This document shows, in pieces, positions 1-8,858 of a stretch of 64,000 nucleotides of DNA (positions within the stretch are counted from its first letter, which is position 1; each line of letters opens with the position of its first letter). The DNA is taken from positions 1 to 64,000 of the forward strand of contig JBJMHZ010000055.1 in assembly GCA_045807125.1 (NCBI GenBank). Reading direction: 5' to 3'. The DNA is from JBJMHZ01 sp045807125 (GTDB taxonomy: Bacteria; Actinomycetota; Actinomycetes; JAWWOL01). The notes beneath the pieces are model-generated. The model made no database searches. It had not been told where the DNA came from and saw only the letters and a program-made list of their open reading frames with translations. The position numbers were made by a program, and so were the translations under genes.

Positions 1-142
1 CGGCCGCGGCGCCGGCGGCGGCGGCGAGCCCGAGGCCGGCGAGCGACGCCCGGTCGCGGCGCCGGCGCGGGGCGCCCGCCCGGACCGCCGGCTCGAGCCC
101 GGGCTCCAGCACCGGCTCAGAGGTCAGCGCTGGTCCGGCCAC
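1..142 (-). CDS. Probable Mce-associated membrane protein, N-terminal fragment
   Basis: A reading frame starts at a GTG (140-142) 20 bp after the mceF stop and is open to the window edge. The visible ~47 residues are a polar, Glu/Pro/Arg-rich cytoplasmic head, an Arg cluster, then the start of an Ala/Gly/Leu-rich hydrophobic segment. This matches the N-terminus of the small single-pass Mce-associated proteins that follow mceF in many actinobacterial mce operons. No ribosome-binding site is obvious, and the assignment rests on position and the emerging membrane segment. The rest of the gene lies outside the window. Confidence 0.4.
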   Translation of the reverse strand, partial: MAGPALTSEPVLEPGLEPAVRAGAPRRRRDRASLAGLGLAAAAGAAA

Positions 143-161
143 CAGGAGGGCGCCGGCCGGC

Positions 162-1592
162 TCAGCGGCCGAGCGGGGCGAGGAGGAGCCAGCGCCAGGA
201 GTCGGGGCCGAGGAGGCGGTCCTGTCCACCGTCGTCACCGATGATCATCTCCTGTCCGTCCGGCAGCGTCAGGAGCCCGGTGACGGGGTCGTACGGCGCC
301 ACCACCTGCTCCGACCCGGACAACGACGACCGCGACCCGCCGGTTACGGGCTCGGCGTGCGCGACCGCGCCGTGCGAGGCGGTGCCGTCGCCCTGGCCCT
401 GCGCCTCCGGCCGGTACGGCGGGCGGTCGGTGTCGTCGCCGGCCGGTCGTGGCGCGTTGCGGGCGCCCCGGACGTCGCTCGTGGCGCCGTGCGGCAGCAG
501 GCAGTACGCGTTGCGCTTCGCGGTCCCCCCGTCGTCGCGGGCCGGGTCGCGGCCCGCCCCGCTGCGCCGCTGCGCCGGCGGCACGTAGCCGGGGCCGGAG
601 CGGTCCTTCGCGTACGTCTGGCAGGGCGGCGGCTGCTGGTCGGTGACGAGCCCGAACCGCGACGCCGCGGTGCCGGCCGGCACCACGTTGAAGCCGTCGT
701 AGACGTTCTCGGGGTAGGCGGTGAGGATCGTCCGCAGCCCGTCGAGGCGGACGGGGACGGCCTGGATGCGCCCGATCGTCACCAAGTTGTCCAGCAGCAC
801 CGGCAGCACCGACGAGCTCTGCCGGAGCAGGGCGCGGACCTCGTCGGACGCGACGACCCCCCTGTCGAGCACGGCGCGCAGCTGCGGGTCGTCGGCGCGG
901 ACGGTGGCGGACAGCTCGGCGAGGCCCTTGGCCCACGTCCGGAGATCGCCGGCGACCGCGCGCTGGGTATCGAGCACGGTCTCGCCGTGGTCGATGAGCG
1001 AGATCGTCTGCGGCAGCGCTGCGGTCATCGTCCTCGTGAGGCTGTCGCCGGAGTCGATGATCCGCTGCAGGTCGCGGCCGCTGCCGCCGAAGGCCTCGCC
1101 GAGCTCGCCGACGAGCGTCGACAGGTGGCGCCGGTCGACCGACGCGACGAGCTGGTCGAGGTTGGACAGCAGGATCTCCGGCCGCAGCGGGACGTGCGTG
1201 CGGCCGCGGCCGATGACGCTGCCCGCGCGCAGGTACGGCCCTTCATCGGTGCGCGGGCGCAGGTCGACGTACTGCTCGCCGACCGCCGACAGGTCGGTGA
1301 CGTAGGCGTCAGTGTCGGCCGGGATGCGGGTGCCGGCATCGAGCTCGAGGCGCACCGCGACCCCGTCGCGGGCCAGGTGCAGGGAGGCGACCCGGCCGAC
1401 CCGCACGCCGCGCTCGGTCACCTCCGCGTTGGCGAAGATGCCGCCGGACTCGGGCAGCACCGCGGTCACCGCGTACGCGCGGTGCAGCAGCGTCCGGCCG
1501 AGCCCGACGTAGGTCGACCCGGCGTAGGCGACGCCGACGACCGAGATGGTCAGGAAGACCAGCAGCTGCAGCTTCACCGTCCGGCTGATCAC
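162..1592 (-). CDS. mceF: MCE-family lipid-transport protein, MceF position
   Basis: Sixth MCE protein of the operon, 476 aa. MCE proteins form hexameric tubes or shuttles that carry lipids through the cell envelope to a YrbE/Mkl ABC importer. An N-terminal signal-anchor helix (about residues 6-26) is followed by the MCE/MlaD domain (about 35-110, with the characteristic GVRVGRV and GEQYVDL elements), a long helical region and a low-complexity Pro/Arg/Ser-rich tail. The start is the GTG at 1590-1592, whose GTGA overlaps the mceE stop. The longer upstream open frame is read-through of the mceE coding region. Position as last MCE gene gives the F letter; substrate is unknown. Confidence 0.85.
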   Translation of the reverse strand: MISRTVKLQLLVFLTISVVGVAYAGSTYVGLGRTLLHRAYAVTAVLPESGGIFANAEVTERGVRVGRVASLHLARDGVAVRLELDAGTRIPADTDAYVTDLSAVGEQYVDLRPRTDEGPYLRAGSVIGRGRTHVPLRPEILLSNLDQLVASVDRRHLSTLVGELGEAFGGSGRDLQRIIDSGDSLTRTMTAALPQTISLIDHGETVLDTQRAVAGDLRTWAKGLAELSATVRADDPQLRAVLDRGVVASDEVRALLRQSSSVLPVLLDNLVTIGRIQAVPVRLDGLRTILTAYPENVYDGFNVVPAGTAASRFGLVTDQQPPPCQTYAKDRSGPGYVPPAQRRSGAGRDPARDDGGTAKRNAYCLLPHGATSDVRGARNAPRPAGDDTDRPPYRPEAQGQGDGTASHGAVAHAEPVTGGSRSSLSGSEQVVAPYDPVTGLLTLPDGQEMIIGDDGGQDRLLGPDSWRWLLLAPLGR

Positions 1593-2821
1593 GGCAGGCC
1601 TTCCAGGAGCAGGGCCGCGAGCCCGCCGGCATCGGCCGAGCCGCCGGACGGCGCGCCGCCGGACGGCCCGGCACCGCCCGTGCCCGAGCCGGGCAGCGGC
1701 GGCAGCCCCGGCAGGCTGGGCGTCGGCACGGGCAGCGGAGCGCCGCCCCCGCCGCCCCCGCCGGGGAGGCAGACCGGCGGGCAGAGCGGGCCGCCGCCTT
1801 GGCCACCGGGCGGCGGTGCGAGCAGGTTGCCGATCGAGGAGTCGAGGTCGAGGGTCAGCCGCAGCCCCGCGTAGTCGCCCTTGATCGCCCCGGTGGCGGT
1901 CTTGGGGAACGGGTAGTCGAGGAGCAGCTCCAGCGCGCCCGGCAGGTTGGTGCCCGCCTCGTCCAGCTTGGCGAGGATCGGCCGCAGCGCGGCGAGGTCG
2001 GCGACCGTGTCGGCCCTGCTGGCCCTGATGACGTTGGTCGCGACGTGCCCGAGGCGGGCGAGCCCGGCCAGCATCGTCGTCAGCTGGCGCCGCTGGTCGG
2101 CGAGCGCACCGAGGCCCGGCGCGATCCGCTCGAGCGCGGTCGCGATCGTCCCGCGCTGCCTCGCCAGCGTGGCCGACAGGCGGTCGAGCGAGTCGAGCGC
2201 CCGGACGATGTCCGCCTTGTGCGCGTCGAGGCCGCCGACGAACGTCCGCAGCTGCGCGAGGAAGTCGCGGACCTGCGCCTCCCGGCCGGACAGCGCATCG
2301 GTCAGCTCGACCGAGATCGTGTGCAGCTGGCCCACCCCGCCGCCGTTCAGGAGCGCGGCCAGCGCGCTGAAGACCTCCTCCACCGTCGCCGCCTCGCTGG
2401 TGCGCAGCGCGGGTATCGTCGCGCCGTCGGCGAGGTCGCCCTTCGGCTGGCCGGGCGCCGGCGGAAGCAGCGCGACGTACTTCTCGCCGAGCAGGCTGGT
2501 CTGCTGCAGGACCGCGACCGAGTTGGCTGGCAACCGCACCGACCGCTTGATCCGCATCTCCACCCGCGCCTCGAAGTGCCGGCCGAGGCTGATCCGGACG
2601 ACGTCTCCGACCGCCACGTCGTTGACGCGCACCGACGACTGCGGCACCAGGTCCATCACGTCGTCGAAGACGGCAGTGACCCGGTAGGTCGGGCCGCCGG
2701 CCGCGGCACCGCCGGGCAGCTGCATGTCGCGCACGCCGCCCCACCGGCAGCCGGTCGCGAGCAGCGCCACGGCCACGAGGGCGGCCAGCCGCCGGGCAGG
2801 GCGCGCCATCGGTCGGCTCAT
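1589..2821 (-). CDS. mceE: MCE-family lipoprotein, MceE position
   Basis: 410-aa MCE protein. An N-terminal lipoprotein signal peptide ends in LLATGC, so it is predicted to be lipid-anchored on the outer face of the membrane. In mycobacterial operons the fifth MCE protein (MceE) is likewise the lipoprotein, which supports the lettering. The MCE domain follows (VRVNDVAVGDVVRI, LLGEKYVALLPP), then helical segments with DxR-type repeats and a Gly/Pro-rich tail of about 60 residues. The ATG at 2819-2821 overlaps the mceD stop as ATGA, and the stop overlaps the mceF GTG, so translation is probably coupled throughout. Confidence 0.87.
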   Translation of the reverse strand: MSRPMARPARRLAALVAVALLATGCRWGGVRDMQLPGGAAAGGPTYRVTAVFDDVMDLVPQSSVRVNDVAVGDVVRISLGRHFEARVEMRIKRSVRLPANSVAVLQQTSLLGEKYVALLPPAPGQPKGDLADGATIPALRTSEAATVEEVFSALAALLNGGGVGQLHTISVELTDALSGREAQVRDFLAQLRTFVGGLDAHKADIVRALDSLDRLSATLARQRGTIATALERIAPGLGALADQRRQLTTMLAGLARLGHVATNVIRASRADTVADLAALRPILAKLDEAGTNLPGALELLLDYPFPKTATGAIKGDYAGLRLTLDLDSSIGNLLAPPPGGQGGGPLCPPVCLPGGGGGGGAPLPVPTPSLPGLPPLPGSGTGGAGPSGGAPSGGSADAGGLAALLLEGLP

Positions 2822-3933
2822 GACCGCACCTTCAGCATCTGGTCGAGCGATCCCGGCGCACCGGCGGACGGGACCGGCGGGGTCGGCAGGTGCTTGAGCT
2901 GGTCGGGGCACGGCACGCCGACGCCCGCGAGCAACTGGCAGACCGCCGCACCGGGGTTGGTCAGCTGGTCGAGGTTGTTCCGGGTGTCGAGCGTGTGGTG
3001 GGCAGGGTTGTACGCGTCGCGCAGGTTCATCAGCGCGAGGGGTGCCTCGTCGAGGAACTCGGCGAGCGCCCGCTGGTTGCGGGCGAGCACGGTCGTCACC
3101 TCGGCAAGCCCACCGACGTCGGAGGCGATCGCGTCGCGGTTGGCGTGCACGAAGCTCGCCACCTCGCGCAGCGCGATCGAGAGGTTGGACAGCGCCGAGT
3201 CGAGGTCGCCCCGCTCGTCGGACAGGAAGCTCGCCACCTGCGCCAGATCGCGATTGACCGCGCGCACCCCCGCGTCGTCCTTCGCGAGCACGGTGGTGAA
3301 CCGGCTCAGATGGTCGACGGTGCCGACCAGGTCACCCTTGTCCGCGTCCAGCGTGCCGAGCAGCTGGGCGACCGAGTGCAGGGTGTCGTGCAGCCGCCGG
3401 CCGTTGCCGTCGAGATTGGCAGCGCCCACGTCGACGAGCCGCGACAGGGCACCGTCCGCGTTGGCGCCCTTCGGGCCGAGAGCGACGCTGAGGTCGCTCA
3501 GGCTGGAGACGATCTGGTCGTACTCCACCGGCACGGCGGTGCGGGCCAGCGGGATCCGGCTCCCGTCGGCGAGCACCGGGCCGCCCTCGTAGACGGGGGT
3601 GAGCTGGAGGTAGCGGTCGCCGACGATCGACGGTGGCACGACGACGGCGCCCGCGCCGGCCGGCACCCGGTTCTTCGCGGCGTAGGCGAAGTCGACCTCC
3701 ACCGTGCTGCCGCGCGGCTCAATGCGCGTCACCTTGCCGACGGGCACGCCGAGGATCCGCACCGTGGAGCCGACGTAGAGCCCGGTGGTACGGGCGAAGC
3801 TGGCGCTCGCGTGCACCATCCGGTCGCCGGGCGCCAGCACGAGGTAGGCACCGACGCCGATGACGACCGCCACCACGGCGGCGAGGGTGGTCAGCACGGT
3901 ACGGGTGCCCGGTCGCCTGCGCTCCGCGCTCAT
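2818..3933 (-). CDS. mceD: MCE-family protein, MceD position
   Basis: 371-aa MCE protein. It has an N-terminal Arg-rich stretch, one membrane helix (about residues 14-32), an MCE domain (VRILGVPVGKVTRI near residue 60 and VGDRYLQLTPV near 105) and a long alpha-helical C-terminal part ending in a short Pro-rich tail with two cysteines. Fourth MCE gene of the operon. The start ATG at 3931-3933 forms ATGA with the mceC stop. It is presumed to contribute one subunit to a heteromeric MCE assembly; nothing in the sequence identifies the lipid carried. Confidence 0.86.
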   Translation of the reverse strand: MSAERRRPGTRTVLTTLAAVVAVVIGVGAYLVLAPGDRMVHASASFARTTGLYVGSTVRILGVPVGKVTRIEPRGSTVEVDFAYAAKNRVPAGAGAVVVPPSIVGDRYLQLTPVYEGGPVLADGSRIPLARTAVPVEYDQIVSSLSDLSVALGPKGANADGALSRLVDVGAANLDGNGRRLHDTLHSVAQLLGTLDADKGDLVGTVDHLSRFTTVLAKDDAGVRAVNRDLAQVASFLSDERGDLDSALSNLSIALREVASFVHANRDAIASDVGGLAEVTTVLARNQRALAEFLDEAPLALMNLRDAYNPAHHTLDTRNNLDQLTNPGAAVCQLLAGVGVPCPDQLKHLPTPPVPSAGAPGSLDQMLKVRS

Positions 3934-4910
3934 CCGGAGCCTCCGATCCCGGGCGAGTCCGGGGCCGGCGGCACGTTGGCGACGATCGTGTCGAACCATC
4001 GGCCGTTGCCGAGCGCGTCCGCGAAGTTGCGGACGAACGGCGCGAGCACCTTGATGGTGCTGTCGATGTTGGCCTCGTTGCGCCGGAGGATGGCGAGCAC
4101 CTGGTGCAGGTGGGCCAGCGCCGGACCCATCTGCGCCTGGTTGTCGCGCACCAGGCCCACGAGCTGCCGCGACAGCGCGGTCGTGCCGACGAGCAGCCGG
4201 TGGATGGCTGCCCGCCGCTGCTCCACCACGCGCAGCAGCAGGTCGCCGTCGTCCACCAGCTTCACCAGCTCGGCATCGCGCGCTGCGAGCACGCCGGTCA
4301 CGCCGTCGGCATGCCGCAGCAGCTCGTGCAGCTGGTCGTCCCTCGACGCGATCGTGCGGGAGAGCCGTTGCAGGCCGGTGAGCGCGGCGGCGACCTCCGG
4401 GGGAGAGTCCTTGAAGGTCGCGGCGATGGTGTCGAACGCGGTGGCGAGCTGCTTCGTGTCGATGCGGTCGAGGCGGCTCGCCAGGCCCTGGAAGGCCTGC
4501 GGCACGTCGAACGCCGGCTCGGTGCGGGAGAGCGGGATCGCCTGCGACGGCGAGAGCCGGCCGGGGCCGTCCGGCTCGACGGCAAGGTACTTCTGCCCGA
4601 GCAGGGTCTTGATGCGCACCGACGCGCCGGTGCGGCTGCCGAAGCGACGCCCGCCGTCGACGCGGAAGGCGACGTCGACGTGGTCGCCTGCCAGCCGTAC
4701 CGAGGTGACCTGGCCGACCTTGACCCCGGCCACGCGCACGTCGTCGCCCTTGCTCAGGCCGCTCGCGTCGGAGAGCTCCGCGTGGTACGTCGTCCCGCCG
4801 CCGATGAGCGGCAGGCGCTGCACGTTGAAGGCGGCGACGAGCGCGACCGCCAGCACCAGCAGGCCCGCGATGCCGATCGGCATGGGGTTGCGCTCCCGGA
4901 ACGGCGTCAC
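3930..4910 (-). CDS. mceC: MCE-family protein, MceC position
   Basis: 326-aa MCE protein starting at GTG (4908-4910), which overlaps the mceB stop as GTGA. It has an N-terminal membrane helix (about residues 10-28), an MCE domain with VRVAGVKVGQVTSV and LLGQKYLAVEP elements, then helical segments with repeated acidic/Arg patterns. The C-terminus is Gly/Pro-rich and short compared with MceF. It is the third MCE gene of the set. Family membership is clear; the letter is by order only. Confidence 0.86.
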   Translation of the reverse strand: MTPFRERNPMPIGIAGLLVLAVALVAAFNVQRLPLIGGGTTYHAELSDASGLSKGDDVRVAGVKVGQVTSVRLAGDHVDVAFRVDGGRRFGSRTGASVRIKTLLGQKYLAVEPDGPGRLSPSQAIPLSRTEPAFDVPQAFQGLASRLDRIDTKQLATAFDTIAATFKDSPPEVAAALTGLQRLSRTIASRDDQLHELLRHADGVTGVLAARDAELVKLVDDGDLLLRVVEQRRAAIHRLLVGTTALSRQLVGLVRDNQAQMGPALAHLHQVLAILRRNEANIDSTIKVLAPFVRNFADALGNGRWFDTIVANVPPAPDSPGIGGSG

Positions 4911-5932
4911 GACCCACCTCCGCAGCTCGGCACGTCGGTGTGGCTGTGCGCGATGACCTTGCCCTGCGCCTCGACCTCGAAGTCGCAGAGGTAGAAGTTG
5001 AACCAGGAGCCGTAGGTGGCGGTGCGCAGGATGGTGTTGAGCTTCTTCGGGATGCGGTGCAGGTACTCGTCGAGCACGTTCTGCCCTTGCGCGTTCCTCG
5101 TCGAGGCCAGCGTGCCGGCCACCCGGCCGAGCCGGCCGATGTCCGGCTTCAGCGAGGGACGGACGTCGGCGAGCAGCCCGGACGTGGAGTCGGTCAGGTC
5201 GCCGATGCCGTCGATGGCATCGGCGATGGTGCCGCGATCGGCCGCGAGCCCCGACACCAGCCGCTGCAGCTGGAAGACGAGGTCCGAGAGCTGCTGGTCG
5301 CGCTGGTCGACCGTGGCGAGCACCGCATTGAGGTTGCCGACCACCCGGCCGACGACGGCGTCGCGGTCGGCGATGGCGCCGGTGAGCGACGCGGTCGTCG
5401 CGAGAAGCGAGTCGACCGTGCCGCCCTCGCCCTGCAGCGTCCTGATGATCTCCATCGAGAGCTTGTTGGTCTCGGCCGGGGAGAGCGCGGCGAACAGCGG
5501 CTTGAACCCGTTGAACAGCGTGGTCAGGTCGAGCGCCGGCCGCGTGCGGTCGAGGCCGATCGTCGCTCCCGGCGGGAGGACCGCGCCGCTGCCGGCCGCG
5601 TCGACGAGCACGAGATAGCGCTGCCCCACCAGGTTGCGGTAGCGCAGTTGCGCGATCGTCGAGCGGCTGAGCCGGTAGTCCGTGTCGACCGAGAAGCGCA
5701 CCATCGCGTAGCGGTCGTGCACGAGCGTCACCTTGTCGATCTGCCCCACGCGGACGCCCGCGATCCGTACGTCGTCGCCGGGCAGCACTCCCGTCGCGTC
5801 GGTGAGCTCGGCCTGGTAGTGATGCGTGGGCGCGAAGCTGATATTGCCGATCGTCATGGCGAGCAGACCGGTGGCCGCGATCGTCACGACGGCGAAGACG
5901 GCCAGCTTGACCAGCGACGCGGTGACCTTCAT
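4907..5932 (-). CDS. mceB: MCE-family protein, MceB position
   Basis: 341-aa MCE protein. The signal-anchor helix spans about residues 8-29. The MCE domain contains VRIAGVRVGQIDKV and LVGQRYLVLVD, followed by the helical region and a C-terminus with two Cys (YLCDFEVE and PSCGGG), a feature common in MceB proteins. The ATG at 5930-5932 overlaps the mceA stop as ATGA, so the larger open frame that continues upstream is a shadow of mceA and yrbE. It is predicted to act with its MCE partners in the envelope and to deliver lipid to YrbE. Confidence 0.87.
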   Translation of the reverse strand: MKVTASLVKLAVFAVVTIAATGLLAMTIGNISFAPTHHYQAELTDATGVLPGDDVRIAGVRVGQIDKVTLVHDRYAMVRFSVDTDYRLSRSTIAQLRYRNLVGQRYLVLVDAAGSGAVLPPGATIGLDRTRPALDLTTLFNGFKPLFAALSPAETNKLSMEIIRTLQGEGGTVDSLLATTASLTGAIADRDAVVGRVVGNLNAVLATVDQRDQQLSDLVFQLQRLVSGLAADRGTIADAIDGIGDLTDSTSGLLADVRPSLKPDIGRLGRVAGTLASTRNAQGQNVLDEYLHRIPKKLNTILRTATYGSWFNFYLCDFEVEAQGKVIAHSHTDVPSCGGGS

Positions 5933-7206
5933 CGCTGCGTCACCGCCGTGCCGCGCAGCATCGGCCCCATCAGCAGGTCGGCGAGACCGGGGCTCGTGGA
6001 CCCTCCGGCGCCGGGCGCACCGAGCACCGGAGCCACGAGCGCCGTGACGAGGTGCTGCTCCGCTGCGCTTCCTACCGGCCCCAGATCGCCAGGGACGTCG
6101 GGCAGCGCCGCACCGTGCGCCGGCGGCGGCGAGCCGGGCGACGGCAGGCCGTGGCAGCTCGGCGGCCCGTACCCGCGGTAGCTCGGCCAGTCCTTGCCCG
6201 GCACGTACCCGCCCCTGCTCGGTACCGCCTGCAGGACGATGTGCAGGTACGGCCCCGGCCCGAACACCGGCTCGATCCGCTGCTCGAGGTCGGTCAGCCC
6301 CTTGGTGAAGCAGGGGAGCTCGGGCGAGTACGTCGCGAGCACGGCGAGGGTGGGACGGCTGACCGACGCCAGGGTGATGAGGCGGTTGGCGTTGTCCTGG
6401 AGGAAGCGCGTCGTCGTCGTCGAGAAGGCCTGCGCGGAGGAGATCAGCTGGGCCAGCGCCTGCCTCTTCTCGTCGACGGTGCGCCACGTGACCGAGGCGT
6501 TGCGCGCGAGCGCGAGCAGGTCGGGCGCGGCGTCGTTGACGTTGGCCGCGAGGTCGGCCAGCCCGGAGATGTCGGCCTCGATCGCGGGGAGGTGCTGGTC
6601 GAGCTTGGCGAAGTAGTCGTCGGCCAGCACGAGATTGCCGCCGAGCTGCCGCCCCCTGTCCTGCAGCGCATCGGCGATGGCCGACAAGGTCTCGTTGAGC
6701 TGGGCTGGCTTCAGCGTGCGCAGCAGCGGGAGCACGTCGTCGAAGACGCGCTGCAGCTCGATCGCGGTGCTCGACCTGTCCTGCGTGATGACGTCGCCCG
6801 CGGCGATGTGGCGCGGTGACGGGTCCGGCGGGAGCACCAGGTCGACGAACTTCTCGCCGAACAGCGTCTTCGGGAGGATGCGGGCTCGCACGTTGGCCGG
6901 CACCAGATGCACGTCGCCGGGGTCGAGCGCGAGCTCGAGCGTCGCCTGCCTGCCGTCGCTGCGCACCGACCGCACCTCGCCGACGACGATGCCGCGCAGC
7001 TTGACGTCGGCCGGCACGACGAGCTGGTTGCCGATCGAGCTCGCCCGCAGGGTGACCCGCACCACCGGGGTGAACGCCTTCTGGTACACGAGCACGGCGA
7101 GCCCGAGCAGCGCCGCGCAGATGCCGATGAGGGCGAGGCCGGCCAGCCGCACCCGCGCGGTGCGGCCGAGCGAGCGCACGGGGCCGGGCACGAGCAGCAG
7201 GGACAT
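5929..7206 (-). CDS. mceA: MCE-family protein, MceA position
   Basis: 425-aa first MCE protein of the operon, starting 3 bp after the second YrbE permease stop. An N-terminal helix (about residues 20-42) anchors it. The MCE domain has VKLRGIVVGEVRSV and LFGEKFVDLVLPP. The long helical region is followed by a Pro/Gly-rich C-terminal segment containing two Cys (ELPCF and PPSCHGLP). In characterised systems MceA heads the MCE set directly after yrbEA/yrbEB, as here. Substrate (sterol, fatty acid or other lipid) cannot be read from the sequence. Confidence 0.88.
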   Translation of the reverse strand: MSLLLVPGPVRSLGRTARVRLAGLALIGICAALLGLAVLVYQKAFTPVVRVTLRASSIGNQLVVPADVKLRGIVVGEVRSVRSDGRQATLELALDPGDVHLVPANVRARILPKTLFGEKFVDLVLPPDPSPRHIAAGDVITQDRSSTAIELQRVFDDVLPLLRTLKPAQLNETLSAIADALQDRGRQLGGNLVLADDYFAKLDQHLPAIEADISGLADLAANVNDAAPDLLALARNASVTWRTVDEKRQALAQLISSAQAFSTTTTRFLQDNANRLITLASVSRPTLAVLATYSPELPCFTKGLTDLEQRIEPVFGPGPYLHIVLQAVPSRGGYVPGKDWPSYRGYGPPSCHGLPSPGSPPPAHGAALPDVPGDLGPVGSAAEQHLVTALVAPVLGAPGAGGSTSPGLADLLMGPMLRGTAVTQR

Positions 7207-7209
7207 CGG

Positions 7210-8085
7210 CTACCCCGCTATCCGTACGGTCACGTGGGCGCCCCAGATGGCGAGACTGAGGAAGAAATCGACCACGTTGATGACGACGATGGCGGTGCGG
7301 ACCGCGCGGCCGACCGCCACGCCGACACCGGCCGGGCCGCCCGATGCGTGGTAGCCGTAGTAGCAGTGGATGAGTACCACGCAGACCGCGAAGACCAGCA
7401 CCTTGAGGAACGAGTAGAGCACGTCGCCCGGCGGCAGGAACTGGTGGAAGTAGTGGTCGTACGTGCCGGCCGATTGCCCGAAGTAGCCCGTGACGATGAA
7501 CCGCGTCGCGAAGTAGGACGAGAAGAGCCCGACGATGTAGAGCGGGATGACCGCGATGAATCCGGCGAGCATGCGCGTCGTGACGAGGAACGGGATGGAC
7601 GGGATGCCCATCACCTCGAGGGCGTCGACCTCCTCGCTGATGCGCATCGCGCCGAGCTGCGCGGTGAAGCCCGACCCGACGGTGGCCGACAGCGCCAGCC
7701 CCGCCACGAGCGGCGCGATCTCGCGCGTGTTGAAGTACGCGGAGATGAAACCGGAGAACTCGGCGACGCCGATCTGGTTGAGCCCCTGGAAGCCCTCGAG
7801 CCCGACCTCGGTGCCGGTGAAGAACGTGAGGAAGAAGATGACGCCGACCGTGCCACCGATGACCATCAGGGCACCGCTGCCGAGCGCCACCTCGGCGAGC
7901 AACCGCAGGATCTCCCGCTTGTAGCGGCGCACGGTCCGCCACGACCATCCGAGGGCGCGCAGGTAGAACCACAGCTGGGTCCCGAGGTCGTCGAGCGCCT
8001 GCAGCGGCCGGTCGAGCGCGATCCGGCGCACGCGGTGCAGCGGCGACGCCAGCGGCCGCCGCAGCAGATCCCCGCCGAGCGCCAT
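7210..8085 (-). CDS. yrbEB: MlaE/YrbE-type ABC permease (YrbEB)
   Basis: 291-aa integral membrane permease of the MlaE family, the membrane half of the Mce lipid importer. After an N-terminal amphipathic segment it has about five to six membrane helices. The conserved EEVDALEVMGI element (about residue 150) is the loop that contacts the ATPase in this family. Its ATG (8083-8085) shares its A with the TGA of yrbEA, a one-base overlap. It is predicted to form a heterodimer with YrbEA, energised by the Mkl ATPase encoded first in the operon. Confidence 0.92.
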   Translation of the reverse strand: MALGGDLLRRPLASPLHRVRRIALDRPLQALDDLGTQLWFYLRALGWSWRTVRRYKREILRLLAEVALGSGALMVIGGTVGVIFFLTFFTGTEVGLEGFQGLNQIGVAEFSGFISAYFNTREIAPLVAGLALSATVGSGFTAQLGAMRISEEVDALEVMGIPSIPFLVTTRMLAGFIAVIPLYIVGLFSSYFATRFIVTGYFGQSAGTYDHYFHQFLPPGDVLYSFLKVLVFAVCVVLIHCYYGYHASGGPAGVGVAVGRAVRTAIVVINVVDFFLSLAIWGAHVTVRIAG

Positions 8086-8858
8086 CACATGCCCTTCTGC
8101 GGCACGAGCTGGAAGTAGACGGCGGTCATGATGAAGTTCACGCAGAACAGCAGCATGAACGTGACGACGACCGACTGGTTGACCGCGTCGCCGACGCCCT
8201 TCGGACCGCCCTTGGGGTTGAGGCCCTTGTACGCCGCGACGAGCGCCGCGAGCGCGCCGAAGACGAGCGCCTTGACCTCGCCGGCGTACAGGTCGGGAAG
8301 CTGCGCGAGCGCGGTGAACGACGCCAGGTAGGCACCGGGCGTGCCATGCTGCATGACGACGTTGAAGTAGTAGCCACCGACGACGCCCACCACCGAGACG
8401 AGGCCGTTGAGCAGCACGGCGACGAGGCTCGCCGCGAGCACGCGCGGCACGACGAGCCGCTGGATCGGCGAGATGCCGAGCACCTCCATCGCGTCGAGCT
8501 CCTCGCGGATCTTCCGGGAGCCGAGGTCGGCGCAGATTGCCGAGCCGCCGGCGCCGGCGATCAGCAGCGCGGTCACGATCGGGCTGGCCTCGCGGACGAT
8601 GGCGAGCACCGCGGCCGATCCGGTGAAGGACTGGGCGCCGAGCTGCTCGGTGAGGTTGCCGAGCTGCAGTGCGATGACCGCGCCGAACGGGATCGACACC
8701 AGCGCGGTCGGCAGGATCGTCACGCTGGCGATGAACCAGGCCTGATTGACGAATTCGCGCCACTGGAAGGGCCGCTTCACCGACATCCGCAGCGTGTCCA
8801 GCGACATCGCGAAGAAGCGGCCGGACTCCCGTACGGCACCCGCGCTCATCACCGCCAT
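8085..8858 (-). CDS. yrbEA: MlaE/YrbE-type ABC permease (YrbEA)
   Basis: 257-aa MlaE-family permease, partner of YrbEB. It contains the family loop REELDAMEVLGI, preceded by a Gly/Ala-rich helix, and about five membrane segments. The start ATG at 8856-8858 lies inside the 3' end of the ATPase gene, with a GGGAGG ribosome-binding site about 5 bases upstream; an alternative ATG at 8849 has poorer spacing. The ten-base overlap with mkl points to coupled synthesis of ATPase and permeases. Confidence 0.92.
   Translation of the reverse strand: MAVMSAGAVRESGRFFAMSLDTLRMSVKRPFQWREFVNQAWFIASVTILPTALVSIPFGAVIALQLGNLTEQLGAQSFTGSAAVLAIVREASPIVTALLIAGAGGSAICADLGSRKIREELDAMEVLGISPIQRLVVPRVLAASLVAVLLNGLVSVVGVVGGYYFNVVMQHGTPGAYLASFTALAQLPDLYAGEVKALVFGALAALVAAYKGLNPKGGPKGVGDAVNQSVVVTFMLLFCVNFIMTAVYFQLVPQKGM

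Noticed and set aside
1593..2744. The N-terminal 380-odd codons of the open frame that ends at 162
   Set aside because: This is a read-through of mceE in another frame. The MCE signal anchor, and a GTGA overlap, put the real start at 1592.
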